From Ligustrum vulgare (taxonomy: Eukaryota; Streptophyta; Magnoliopsida; Lamiales; Oleaceae), in contig OY743183.1 of assembly GCA_963555705.1 (NCBI GenBank), positions 29,733,932 through 29,797,931 on the forward strand: a DNA stretch of 64,000 nt. Reading direction: 5' to 3'. Shown one piece after another: positions 9,509-20,739 of this stretch; position 1 is the first letter of the stretch; every line of letters begins with the position of its first letter. The notes beneath the pieces are model-generated. The model searched no databases, was not told where the DNA came from, and saw only the letters and a program-made list of their open reading frames with translations. A program made the position numbers and the translations under genes.

Positions 9509-10991
9509 AAAATAAACGGTTTTAAAACTTGAGGACCTAAGAGGCTAATTAAACAAAAAATCAAATATAATATACATAAAACTCTCTCTTTTCTCTCTCT
9601 ATACTTCACGACAGAGAGAGAGATGAGAGAGCGGTGGAGAGGCACGGCCCCTCCTTCAAGGCCAATCGTCGGCGACGACGCCGTAGGGACGAGGTGACGG
9701 AGGGCGTACATAGGTGCGAAAAGAAAAGGATTTTTGGGGTAAGTTTTGGGCGAAAACCGAGGCTATTGGGTGGTATTGGAGCTGAAATTTTCGGCTAAAT
9801 TCTGACAAGGAAGGCTGGCGGTAATGAAGGTAAGTTGTTGGTTAATTAATTCGGGGTTTTGGGTTTTGATTTTGGATTTTCGTGGGTTAGGCAGCCGTGA
9901 TTTGGAGGTGATGGTGCATTGGTTGTGTGTGCATAAATCTGGTGTTGCAGGTTGTGGTTTGAATGTAGATGAAGAAGGTTCAATTCTTGGCCGGGGAGGT
10001 GCAGATTGGTTTCAGATTGATTGCGGATTGGTGATGGTCCGGGTCGATAGTGATGCTAGTTTTTTTTTGGGTAAGGGCAGCGGTGGTTTGAGGTGGCAGC
10101 GGTGGTTGGGGCGTTCGGAAGTTTGGGTTGTGGTTTCGACTGCGGTGTTGGCGTGGTGGTGCAGACAGTGGTGTTCGGATGTGTGTCAGATTGGTTTGGC
10201 TGTGGTGGTTCAATTTGGCTGTGGGAGGTGACCGGTGTAGTGTGACGGTGGTGGATTTGCAGTAAACAAACTTTGGCTATGGCAGAAATTGAGAGAAAGT
10301 ATACCTGCTGGAGGTCTGGGTGTCATGAATGCAAGGGATAGGGATCCAATTAATAGTTGATTTAGATGCTAAACATAGTAACTTAGGTTAAAATCTTGGT
10401 TTATGGAGAACTTGTAAGAATTTTGGAAATGAGTATCGATCGTGTAAGGAAAAACTTGGGGAGGAAGAAGCTGTTGAATTGGTTGAGCCAAGAGATGACT
10501 TATTGGGTTTTTAAATGGGCTTTAATGATTGGTAAAAACATTTGGGCTCGATAAGTTGGATTGGATTAAAACATTTAAAATTAAGACTTAATAAAATTAA
10601 TACTTGGACTTTTGAAAATAAACTGTGATATTGAAATATTTTTTGATAAAGATTGAAATTTGACTAAGTATTTAAATAAATTTAATTTCAATTAATTGGC
10701 TAGACGAACACGCGTTTAAAAAATAAATGAATGAATGAGCAAAGTCGAAGCGACACGTTTTTAAAATAAAAATATTTATTTGAATAAAATCACGAAAATT
10801 CTCGATCGCTACATAAATTTAGAGTTTTATGAATCGTTTTAAATAAATTGTTTGATTTAAGTTTCCGTTGTTCATTTTCTAATAAATACGATGTTTATAA
10901 TTTAGTTTATTTCCGCAAAAAAAGTTTGTTCAAAAGTTAGTTTTAATGGACGAAGTGACGTTCCGGGTTTTACAGAACTCGGGGCGTTACA
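9509..10991 (+). mobile_element. LTR-like element A, right part
   Basis: Continues element A after Gypsy-1. Plus-strand landmarks: 'ggactaaaat' at the junction, a GA/CT-rich block (9580-9650), GC-rich sequence, 'gaaggtaagttg' near 9827, G-rich sequence to 10250, then AT-rich DNA ending 'gaagtgacgttccggg...ggggcgttaca' at 10991. That end is an inverted, diverged copy of the start of the left part. No target-site duplication is visible (TAAAT before, CACTA after). The open frame at 9824-10231 is low-complexity and has no recognisable domain. Confidence 0.5.
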
Positions 10992-11104
10992 CACTAGTTA
11001 TTTGTTGAAAGAAAGAACCCTCCCAAGTTGTCCCTTTGATGATGGCATTATCTTGTTTTTTCATAATAGGAAGTTGTTCCTTCGAGCTTTACTGGAGGCG
11101 TTTA
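10992..11104. other. Unassigned spacer between elements A and D
   Basis: 113 bp of non-element sequence. On the minus strand one frame is open for about 32 codons (SSKEQLPIMKKQDNAI ... TTWEGSFFQQ). It may be a fragment of a coding exon, or chance. I do not recognise it. Confidence 0.3.
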
Positions 11105-11198
11105 TGTTACAACCCACTTTTTAAATTTGTAAATTTAATTATTTATTTAGTCAAGTCAACATTTATTTAACCAATTTAGTCCAAGTAGGGACCAATTT
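11105..11198 (+). mobile_element. LTR-like element D, 5' end
   Basis: Starts TGTTACAACCCAC. Its first ~85 bases resemble the 5' end of element C read on its own strand (TGTAACAACCCGG, then 'ttatttagtcaa' and a 'ggac' phrase). It is split by the LINE: the sequence AGTAGGGACCAATTT at 11184-11198 is repeated at 32043-32057, where D resumes. Confidence 0.6.
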
Positions 11199-11213
11199 TT
11201 TTTTTTTTTTTTT
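11196..11213 (-). other. LINE poly(A) tail
   Basis: An 18-base T run on the plus strand, immediately inside the left target duplication. The first three T bases may belong to the duplication. It marks the LINE 3' end. Confidence 0.9.
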
Positions 11214-12683
11214 AATGAAGAAATCCCAAAATATTTATTGAAGTGGTTTTTATGCCTCCTTCAATTCGTCTTGGCGGAGTTTGGTTTTCCCTACCATTTT
11301 ATTCCAACAAAGAAAAGAAGTTTGCACTTAATCGGAGGGGCATAGAAACCTTACCTCCAAAGTGAATGCCTAATTACTACTCAAAGAACTCTATATGAAA
11401 TGCAAGCTAAAAACCAAATGAGGAGTACTTACTCCCTTTACAATATTATGTGCCAGAAAAGTATGAAAAGAATGTAAAATAACCAAGCTCATCACTCTTT
11501 GTCTCGGAGTATTCTTCATTTTCTTGTTAGAGTTCCATTGGTGGTCGGCTTGGACGAACCTTTCCTGTTGAAAACAAAAAATTTCTAATAACTCTGTTAT
11601 AGCTGGTGGAAATCCCTTCATGTTTGGCACGATTTCTTTCATTCCAATGATACCATAGGATCAGCAACGGAGTGCCCCACGACATCACCAGGATGTCCCT
11701 GCGATTGAATAATCCATTTGAGAAATATTTGTCTGGGTAGGTAACAATTATCAATATTGATATTATATAGTTGACAAAAATTAGCCCAAACTAGTTTAGC
11801 CAAATTGCTTGAAACAAAAATGTGCTTGGCTGTTTCTTCTTGGTTACATCATACACATTTGGATGCTAGGGGATTAGAAAATTTGTTCTTCTAAACTTCA
11901 TCAGTCAGTAACCAGTTATTCCACAATTTCAAAATGAAGACAGAGACTTTGGTTTGAATGGCTGAGTTCCAAACATACCTTAAACTCATCTGCTTTGTCT
12001 TTTTTTGCTTGACAAGTTCACTACATGAATTGATTGAGAATAGGCCATTTTTGTTAAGAGACCAATAGATTTTATCTGGGCCATTAGTTGGTTGAATTTG
12101 CAGAATTTCTTGCTAGACATTTAAAGGAAATATTTCACTGATTTTCTGTGTGTTCCATCCTGAGTGATCTCTCAATTCAGCCACAAGTTGAACTTCTTCT
12201 CTATCATTCTGATAATCTAGCAAAGATCTCCCCTGAAGCCATCTATCTATAAACACATGGCATTTTCCTTCTCCCACTTCCCATAAAAATGTGAGGTTCA
12301 GCCTGATGTTTGATCATTGTCATTCTTTTCCAGATTTGCGATGCTGACACCAAGCAATTAGCAAGTAATGGGTGGGAATTAGGGCAATATTTAGCCTTCA
12401 TCACTCTGCTCCAAAACGAATGCTGAACCCTGAATTTCCACCAAATTTTAATGTCAAAACATACACTAAGATCCTCCAATTTTCTACAATTTATTCCCCC
12501 TTCATCATAAGGGAAACATAGTTTGTCCCAATTAATCCAATCTATTTGTTTTCTATTATCTCTGTCTCCCTAAAGAAATGAGTTATAAATTCTATTTAAA
12601 GTGGTAAAGACTGCTTTTGGAGGTTGCTTTTGATGTCCATTCTCCTATGTCAAGATTTTGTTTCTGATTTAATATAGGAGATC
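11214..12683 (-). pseudogene. LINE ORF2, C-terminal part and 3' UTR
   Basis: Read on the minus strand from 12683, this continues the RT protein past the thumb: PPKAVFTTLNRIYNSFL, INWDKLCFPYDEGGIN, then WWKFRVQHSFWSRVMKAKYC (about 12430-12370), the standard plant LINE block before the zinc-binding domain. A remnant of that domain, CVWCNQEETAKHIF, lies near 11860-11820, followed by ILWYHWNERNRAKHEG (about 11680-11630). Several stops and frame changes separate the blocks. The last ~300 bp before the tail look noncoding. The copia element cuts the frame at AGATC (12679-12683). Confidence 0.85.
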
Positions 12684-13023
12684 TGTTAGAATTAATGTAC
12701 AAGCCCAATTGTTGGGCCGGAATTTACAATTAGATTAATTAATATGATTAATTAATCAAGACCCATTAGAAACCCTATTGTCACTAGGGTTAGGGTTTTG
12801 AGGTGCACATATATATTAATATGTGCACTATTGTAGAGAAATGAGGCGAGTCGCTTTTCTGTAATATTCTAGCGCATGATTTTTTCTTGCTAGCACAAAG
12901 AGAAAAATCAATTATCTCGAATCCATTCCAATAGTTGGAGATTGATGGAGTTCCAGAATCAACTCGCTGTGTGGATTTCTGTTAGAGGCTGGACAATTGG
13001 ATAGCTGGTGGTGACAAGTTTGT
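12684..13023 (+). repeat. Copia 5' LTR, first part
   Basis: Matches 22265-22604. It includes a 26-bp interrupted palindrome at 12803-12828 and the telo-box-like TTAGGGTTT at 12790-12798. It ends in TTTGT (13019-13023), the left duplication flanking element B. Confidence 0.93.
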
Positions 13024-13783
13024 TGTAATACCACTTTTTTGTTTTACGTACTTTCTTGAATCTCACGTAATTTTATGTTGATGCGATTACAAATTTTGTA
13101 ATTGATTATAATTATTATTATTATTATTAATTGAATTATTTTGCAGTGGAAGGACTTGGACGTCGTCTCGATCAATGTACCAAATTAGAAAGTTCAAAAA
13201 TTTTTTATATGCAATTTTATGTGATTAATTGTTTATTTTAATTGTTAGGCTTGCCAATCCTATTTTTATTAAGTTAGTGGCATATTGCATTTAAATTTGA
13301 TATTGGGGATAAGTTTTAGAGGCTTTTGGGGGTTCAATGAGAAAGTTTTGGACTTAATTACCAGTTTATGGGAGTTGAGGGACTAAATTGCAAATTACCA
13401 AATCTTAAACATTTAAACCTAAATCCTATCTCACGCCCCTCACTCTATCTCACATCTCTCGCTCTGTCTCGGCCTCTCTCCCTCTCGCGACCTCCGGTTC
13501 TCTCCCTGTCTCTCGCTCGACTTCGCCCTCTCCCTCAGTTTCTCGTCGGCGCACCACCGCCCAACTCGCGGTAGCCCCTTTTTCAGCCCCCTCACACACA
13601 ACGCACGCACCCGCGCACTGATACACACACCCACACGAACACACACTCGTATAAATATGAAATTTTATGTATGTGATGTGTATTTGTATAAATTTTATAT
13701 TTCAGATTCGAATTTGTCAAGATTTCGAATTTTAAATTATTAATTGGAACTTTGGATCATAATTATATGAGTGTGTATGTCTC

Positions 13784-13793
<10 letters not shown>

Positions 13794-13864
<71 letters not shown>
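13794..13864. repeat. (TA)n microsatellite in element B
   Basis: About 35 TA units following a short (GT)n run. Such tracts are hypermutable and can extrude cruciforms. Confidence 0.97.
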
Positions 13865-13866
<2 letters not shown>

Positions 13867-14850
13867 ACGTGTAATTTCACATTAGAATTTCAGATTTGGG
13901 GCTTAATTGGATTTGTTGAATTTTTAATTTTTATTTGAGATTGGAGATATGTAAGATTATATATGTATATTGTATAATTTCAGATTTGTGGATTCATTGA
14001 ATTAATTGGTTTTGTTGAGTTTATAACTAAATTGGAATTTTAATGTATTTTCGAATTTAGGAAATTTAGTTCTAATTAGTGTAGCTGATAATTGATTTCA
14101 GTTAGTTTAATTGAAATTTTTGAATGTTGAGTTACTTTGAGATTTTCAAATTTATTAATATTTAGAATATTAATTGAATAATTTGGTAAAGTTAAGTTCT
14201 ATAATTCTTAATTTGAGTTTGCATTAATAGATAAGAAAAGCTTTCTAAAGTACATTGAAATTGACATCTTATTTTCGAATATGGTGTTGTGTGTTGGACC
14301 TAGCGTAAGGTCACGTTGGGATTAAATTTTGAATGAAATAGAAGTTGTAACCTTGCTTAGAGTTTAAAATGTGATTTTGAACTGAAAGCATATTTTATTA
14401 ATGAATGGATACAACTAGGATTTTGGTACATTGACGACACGGGCAGCCGAGGCTCCTCCACTTGCAAATCAAGATAACGGTAAATACTAAGGATGACAGG
14501 TAAGTAAACTTCCCCCTACTTTCATCAAAGTTGAATGTTAATGTGGAATTAATGTGCTTAATTGACATTCGTGTTAATTACGGAATTTTAATGCTTTTGG
14601 TCTACCATATGCAATTATGTGTAGTTAAGGAAATGTTCAAGCATGCACGTTACATGTCATTGCATCATCAAGCATGCATTGGCATCGAAATGGGAAAGTC
14701 AAATGTTTTAATGAAAGGAATGTGTCAAAGTGCAATTTTTGTCAAAAATTATGTATCCCAAGTTTTTGAAAGAATGGGTGTACTTCTATGTCATGAAAGA
14801 TGCGAGTGGGAAATGGGGCGCGGGGGACCGACGTACCCGAATGTAATGAG

Positions 14851-14922
14851 CCGCTTTGCGGTGGAATGAATGAATGAGCCGCTTTGCGGTGGGAAAGTGA
14901 ATGTTAAACCGCTTTGCGGTGG
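14851..14922. repeat. Three CCGCTTTGCGGTGG repeats in element B
   Basis: Copies at 14851-14864, 14879-14892 and 14909-14922. Each is a miniature hairpin, CCGC-TTT-GCGG, and all three are identical although the sequence between them differs. Confidence 0.9.
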
Positions 14923-15738
14923 AAATGCGCATGTTAATCTGGTTCCAAATAAGAATGGCCCACTGTTATCTGATTGACTAGAAGTTACATCAAGTGAGCT
15001 CACGATGGAAATGAAGTGAAAGTTTTGAAATGTTAAGTGAAAGTTTGAAATGTTGAAAGTTTTGAAAGGTTAAAGTGAATGGGGATACATATTTCAAAGT
15101 TAAAGCATTCATGTCATAAGCATGCATTCATGCATAAAGTTTACTTACTGAGCTTTAGCTCACCCCAATCCCTCCCCAACATTTCAGGTGATGAAAGTTA
15201 GATGATTAGAGGAGAGCACGTGGCGGCAGGCTCAGACAGTACCGACTTGAATTATTTAAAATTAAAGTTAATGATTTAATTTAAGTTTTTAGTTGTTATT
15301 CTTTTAAATTGATAAATCATTTTGAATTAGTTTCGGTTCTTAGTCAAAATAAGTTATGGTATTCCCCTGTGATTAGTTTTTATCAGGTTTCATGAGTTTA
15401 TAAATTTGTACTTCAAGTTGTTTTGGTTGAGGAGTTTGGGGAATTGATGTTGAAGTTGAATTTTGGAATTATGGTTGAATGTTGAATGATTGGATTTGAA
15501 TGGGTTGAAAATTTTATAATTATTGTAGGTGTGATGTCCCTCTACAGGTTGGTTATGTCCAAGTTATAGAGGAGACTCTGCCGAAATTTCTATAAAATTT
15601 TAGAATAGAAAATGAAAAGGTTGAAGTTTTTAAATGATTTGGTTTCCGCATTTTAATGTTTCAACGATTTATTTCCGCATATAATGTGAAGGGAAGTTAA
15701 TACGCCTAGGTTTAGATTTTTGAACTTGGGGTGTTACA

Positions 15739-15887
15739 TTTGTACCTCCTGTTTCAGATTTCAGATCCACGAGATTCATCAAAGGTATATTCTATATCAC
15801 AAATTCTATCTAAGTGCAAGGTTGATCCGGGCTATGGTTTCGTGTTTGTTTAATTTTCGCTGTGCATATATGTATCGAAACCTTACA
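15739..15887 (+). repeat. Copia 5' LTR, second part
   Basis: Resumes with the duplicated TTTGT (15739-15743) and matches 22600-22744, ending AACCTTACA directly before the primer-binding site. Confidence 0.93.
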
Positions 15888-15888
15888 G

Positions 15889-15900
15889 TGGTATCAAAAC
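15889..15900 (+). other. Copia primer-binding site
   Basis: TGGTATCAAAAC starts one base after the LTR. It is a variant of the tRNA-iMet PBS TGGTATCAGAGC, diverged at two positions. Confidence 0.85.
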
Positions 15901-16547
15901 ATACCTTGTTACTTGTTAGAATTTGTTAAATTCTTTGATGCATTCAATATGATTGAATAAATATTTTTTAGTTTTCTAGCTTTTGAGAAAATTAATTTTC
16001 TTGTTCAAATTTGATTTGAGATAAGAAATTAATTTTGGGTCAAAAAATTGGACCCAAAATGGATCAGAATGGAACCAGCAGGTATGCCACCGGACATGGT
16101 GGCGGCGGGCAGCAGGGGCTAAATGCCACCGTCGCGCAAGAAGACTGAAGCCGCTGCTGTCGTGGGCAGCGGCTTATGTTGCACGTCCAGGTGCACTGTC
16201 GAGTGTCACCAGAGTGCGACGACAGTTCGTACGCAGCGGCGATGGTCACCGCTGCGAACGTGGTGTGGACCACCGCTGAAATTAATGCAGCCTCGCGCTG
16301 CTGCTGCAGCGAGAAGCCGCCGCTCAATAGTGGCGGTTCCCACAGTGTGAAGACGCGGCGCCGCCTAGCAAGGCATTAGGGTTTCGGATTCTCAAATTTT
16401 TGGGGACGGGGGTCTCACCTGAAATTTTCGAAATTACAGGCCCTTGGTTGCAATTTTCGATTAGGGCTGATTTGAGGCAGGGGCCTTTGCTGCAATTTAC
16501 GAAATTTCACGCCCCTGCCTGTAATTATGTAATTTTAAAATAAAGAG

Positions 16548-16650
16548 CCTATCATGCAATTTATGAAATTGAAGGGGCTATCATGCAAAAATGCAATTTT
16601 AAAATAATGATCCTATCATGCAATTTATGAAATTGAAGGGGCTATTTGTA
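16548..16650. repeat. 64-bp direct repeat in copia leader
   Basis: 'cctatcatgcaatttatg' followed by 'aaattgaaggggctat' occurs at 16548 and again at 16612. The second copy is cut short. Confidence 0.8.
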
Positions 16651-16845
16651 ATTTTAAATTGGGTCAGTATGCAATTTCTCAATGAATTTTCAATGCAAAT
16701 CTTAAAATAGTTTTAAACTATTATTTAAAATGGGTTTGACCCAAATTTAAAATTTTTGATCCAATTCAAAATTTTATTTTAAAATTCACGACTTTTAAAT
16801 TATTTTTAAAATTAGATTTTAACATAATATATAATTTTTGACCTT

Positions 16846-17330
16846 AAATTGAATTTTATTTTATTTAGGAGTTTTATCCTAAATTAAAATTTTAATTCAA
16901 TTTGCCCTAATTTTAAAATTAGAGTTTGGACTCTAATTTGGTGTTTAATTAAAATTCGATTTTAATTAAATTTGATTTAATAACTAGTTAATACGATTAA
17001 TTGATTATTAATTGAATTTTATTTAGGATTTGATCCTAAATTCAATTAGCCCTAAAATCTTGATATTGGAGTTGGACTCTAATTTATTATTTAATTAAAA
17101 TTTGATTTCAATTTAATAAACTCATCAATTAAAGTAATTTATTAATTTGATTAATTAATTACTAAATTGAATTTTATTTTATTTTAGGAGTTTTATCCTA
17201 AATTAATATGTTAATTTAATTTGCCTCTTTTGGAATTAGAATTTGACTCTAAATTGGTATTTGATTAAAATATGATTTTAATTAAATAGGACCCGCTAAC
17301 TAAAGTTAATTAATTAATTTGATTAATTAA
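16846..17330. repeat. Three ~150-165-bp AT-rich tandem repeats
   Basis: Copies begin near 16846, 17010 and 17160. Each carries a small dyad of the form TAGGA-n6-TCCTA, then 'gccctaa' or 'gcctctt', then 'gactctaa', then 'ttaattaaa'. Copies are diverged, so the duplication is old. Confidence 0.75.
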
Positions 17331-17839
17331 TTATTGTTCCGATCCATTTTATCTAAATTAGTTTAGACGACCTAAATTGCTAGAAACTTGAAATTTGTTT
17401 ATATAATATTAGATATCATATTATAATACATTTATATTATGAATGTATATTTAGTGGATGGTTATGGACTTGACCCATGTGATTGGGTGGATGGTTAATT
17501 TATTCTATTTTTGTTGGTTGGGTCTGCGTGCCTATTATTTAACTTATTTGGACCTGTGAGCTCTAGTTTGTAGATATGGGCATGCGCGTCCATTGATACG
17601 GGCCTGCGTGCCAACTAGTATAGGATACAGTTTGGAGCTGGTCACAAGAAGACAACTAGTATAGGATACAGGTTGCAGCAGCAGATGGAGAATAATTTTG
17701 GAATAATTTTTGGAATAATTTTTGAGTCAATCAAAAGTGATATAATTTTGGAAGCAATTTAATAAATTCATATTAATTGGTTAATTCAAAGTGTCTTCCA
17801 TTGTTATAGTGAAAAACCAGAATCCGCCCTCGATGCAGC

Positions 17840-18107
17840 TTGTTGAGTCACTCAAGGCTGCAAGTGGGAAGGTTTGTTTTATCACTATGAGACATAAGCT
17901 GTTTCTGAACAATGGGTAGAATTTAATCGAAATCTATCTTTTGTTGAGTCACTCAAGGAGATGAGGTTTTGGAGGCACAATAAAGTAAATACATAAGATG
18001 TGTGCGACAAAGAGTTGTCTACTTGATGATCTAGGAGTCACATGGAGATGTGATTGATAGGAGTATCTACCTGGATGTTTCATTAGAGCTTGTTGAGTCA
18101 CTCAAGG
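17840..18107. promoter_or_regulatory. Three copies of TTGTTGAGTCACTCAAGG
   Basis: Identical 18-mers at 17840-17857, 17941-17958 and 18090-18107. Each holds the 13-base dyad TTGAGTCACTCAA with TGAGTCA at its core, the sequence bound by GCN4/AP-1-type bZIP factors. Identity inside otherwise decayed DNA is notable. A regulatory role is inference. Confidence 0.5.
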
Positions 18108-18939
18108 TTCTAATAAAATAATCGGGATCCTAGCCTACTGTGAATCTAGTAGGATTCTACGAGATTAATGTTGAGGGTCATTAATTCAAGTAAAACAGTG
18201 GGAGCAATCGATTTAATAAAAGAATTTATTAAATTGATTTATGTATGATAATACGTGATTCTAATTTTTATTTATTATTGTTGTTGTATGAGTTTTAAAA
18301 TTTGTGTTATTACGTGAACTTATACAGTGCAATTGACACTGAGTAAGTTCATTAGACTGAAATCCTTGAATTGGCATCGTCCCTTGAGAAATGATCTCAA
18401 AAACACGATATGATCGAGAATACTCTTCTCGAACATGCCAATAATAGGACGCTACATTTATAATTACGAGGCTTCCTCAACCGAACTGAAGAAGTGAGAA
18501 GTTTGGTGAATCTTCTACTTCAGTTTACTTTTTGATAGAGGTTTACTTAGCCAATCGAGTATTAAATAATGATAATATAAAATGGCTAAAAGTAGAATAA
18601 TTGCGAAAAATGGTGATATACCTGTTTGTAGGTAATAAAGCAAATGTTTCTTGTAAAGCTTACGAAGTTATCACCTATCTTTGCCTTCTAATTCAGTGTT
18701 AAATTAGACAATTGTTAATTACAGTTCTTATGAAGAACGACACTTCTACTTCATGTTTGGACTTGAAATGATTATCCTCTATAATTAAGAATAATAGTTA
18801 TTCATTAACTTAGATGAGATAATATGGAAGCTAGGTAAATAACAAATAGTTTACATTCTGAATATTGATAAGGCAAAGAAGAAGTCATACTTAAATCTGA
18901 CACTTGACTTATTCAATAGAGATATATGTATATCTCGCC

Positions 18940-19660
18940 TTAGAGGTAAATTAATAAGCCAATTTCCTTGGAATTGATCCACTGAGCCTATTACATTTGG
19001 ATGTAAGTGGGCATATGTCAGAGTGGTCTTTAATCATTAGATAATCATGATTGTCATTGTTATCTATAATAAAGTTTAAATCTGAAAGTTTGAAAAGTTC
19101 AAATAATACAGATATAAATAAGAAGGCCAAAATGAGAAAAAATGTTCTAAGCACATAGACTTGATCAAAGTGAAGAATATTTTCAAGTGATTGACTTCAA
19201 GATTGTGTTATGAGAACATAATTTTTGCATAGATAACTCTTTCATATATGTCTTTTCACAATGACGAATATGAAAGGACAAAGATTGCAATTGATGCAAT
19301 CATTGATGAAGCCACGTAAAATCTCCAAAACAGTTTTTGGAGCTTTGCACTAAAAACTTTATATTATACACTTAGTCATGTTCCATGATAATCGGTTGAT
19401 GAAGGTCCATATAAGATATGGATTTAAAAGGTCTAATCTTCATCGCATTAAGATTTAAGACCTCAATACTTATTAGAAGTATACCAAATTTGGATAAGCA
19501 ATAGCCTTAGTCCAATATGTATATTTGTGGGATATCCAAAAGATGATTGGATAATATTTCTACATTCCTATCGAGTAAGAAAGTCTACCTCGAATTTTGT
19601 CAATATCTTAGAGAAACAGTTCATCTAAGAGAGGACAGTGGGAATAAAAGTAGAACATGA
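18940..19660 (+). pseudogene. Copia integrase remnant
   Basis: In broken frames the plus strand encodes LLHLDVSGHMS (about 18990-19020), matching the catalytic IHxDVxGP block of copia integrase, then YLIKFKSESLKSS-like sequence near 19065 and FVGYPKDDWI near 19525, matching the GYxxxxKGYRF region. At least ten stops or frame changes intervene. Zinc-finger residues could not be placed. Confidence 0.75.
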
Positions 19661-19879
19661 AATATTTCATGATTACACATATATACTCAACCGATTAAAT
19701 AAGCTCGAATATATGTTTGCATAGGATGAGGCACAGATCGATGCTTAGGACGCGATCGTTACTTGGGAAGTAGTGACGACTGAGAATGCACTAGCTCTAT
19801 GTAAAGATATTAGGATCATGTATACTCTATTGAGTTAGACATCCCTGATTGCTAATATTGTATTAGTCATCAAGGATAA

Positions 19880-20580
19880 TGAGCATATATTTACATAGAA
19901 GCAAAGTCAAACGTTGACTAAATGAGATGGCAGGAAGCCGTAGAATTCGAGATAAAAAAACAAGTTTTGGAACTTGTTTGATTCACCTGAAATGGGTAAG
20001 ACTCATATGTTGTAAATGCTTTTACTATGAATCAATTCGAATTCTACTTGCAGTAGCAACATGATGTAACTATGGAATTTTTGAATCCTTAAACATAGTA
20101 TACTAGCTACAGATATCTATTATAGATTAAAGCAAGCCTCACGGAGCTATAATCTTAATTTTGATGAGATAATCAAAATGTTTGATTTTATCAAAAGTTG
20201 AAGATAAAGAATGTGTGTATATAAAAGGTAAGTGGGAGTATTCAATATTTCTGATACTATATGTAGATGACATATTATTGATCAGAAGTTGAGTCTCTAA
20301 CCTTTAAAGTGAAAGTGCAGTTATTTTGAATTTCTCCATGATGGATTTGAGAAATAAAACATTTACTTTGGGAACCAGAATCTATAGAGATAGATTTGGA
20401 AGGTTGTTTTGATTTCTCAATCTACTTACATAGATAAAATGCTAATAGAATTAGTATGAATGAATCCAATGTAGGATTCTATCCCAAAAGTCTTGGGGAT
20501 AATATTTTCAAAATAGTGTTTAGAACACATATGGAGAAATAATTACGTGGAGAAGATACTTGATTGTTTGACAATAAGAT
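19880..20580 (+). pseudogene. Copia reverse transcriptase remnant
   Basis: The diagnostic block FLILYVDDILLI is intact, with YVDD at 20260-20271. GTRIYRDRFG lies near 20380 and is followed by sequence related to the STYIDKML block. Upstream, a WQEA-type motif that begins copia RT is visible at about 19930 (MRWQEAVEF). Stops and indels interrupt the frame throughout. Confidence 0.85.
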
Positions 20581-20739
20581 CTTCTTAAACGCGACACTAT
20601 GTGCGATACCTTTAGTATTAGTGAGTACTTGAGAAATACTAAGAATACAATAGACATGAGGAGAAATATAGACTTACAGTCTTTAGGTATAGAGATACCA
20701 TCTTTTAGTCCGGAAAGAGATGAAGGAAATATTCAGTCT

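Larger units (their letters stand above)
13024..15738 (+). mobile_element. LTR-only element B (probable solo LTR)
   Basis: A 2,715-bp insertion from TGTAATACCAC to GGGGTGTTACA, flanked by TTTGT at 13019-13023 and 15739-15743. The uninterrupted right LTR of the host copia has a single TTTGT at this point, which proves the boundaries. TG...CA ends with a 5-bp duplication fit a solo LTR of an LTR retrotransposon. It contains a CT-rich block (13430-13620), a (TA)n tract, 'gacaggtaag' (14497), a GC-rich hub (14815-14925), 'ttactgagctttagctcacc' (15146) and a 'tttccgcat' 3' region. No protein domain is visible. The Arg-rich frames at 13440-13646 are low complexity. Confidence 0.88.
15901..17835 (+). 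other. Copia leader and decayed gag region
   Basis: A possible gag start is ATG 16059 (MDQNGTSR), but the frame soon stops. 16060-16380 is a GC-rich block unlike its surroundings. From about 16390 to 17340 the DNA is AT-rich and built of imperfect tandem repeats. 17613-17632 and 17652-17671 repeat the phrase 'actagtataggatacag'. No zinc knuckle or other gag motif could be recognised. Confidence 0.5.

Noticed and set aside
9824..10231. 135-codon frame in element A
   Set aside because: Composition follows the G/T-rich repeat-like DNA (many Trp, Val, Gly); no domain, and it lies inside an LTR-like element.
11196..11213. T-run as an RNA polymerase III terminator
   Set aside because: No A/B box or SINE-like sequence lies upstream; the run abuts the target duplication and follows LINE coding sequence on the minus strand, so it is a poly(A) tail.
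13024..13300. Element B as a DNA transposon with long inverted repeats
   Set aside because: Beyond about eight bases the two ends are unrelated, and the 5-bp duplication with TG...CA ends fits an LTR better.
13440..13646. Arg/Ser-rich frames on both strands
   Set aside because: They arise from low-complexity CT/GC-rich DNA in element B and have no domain.
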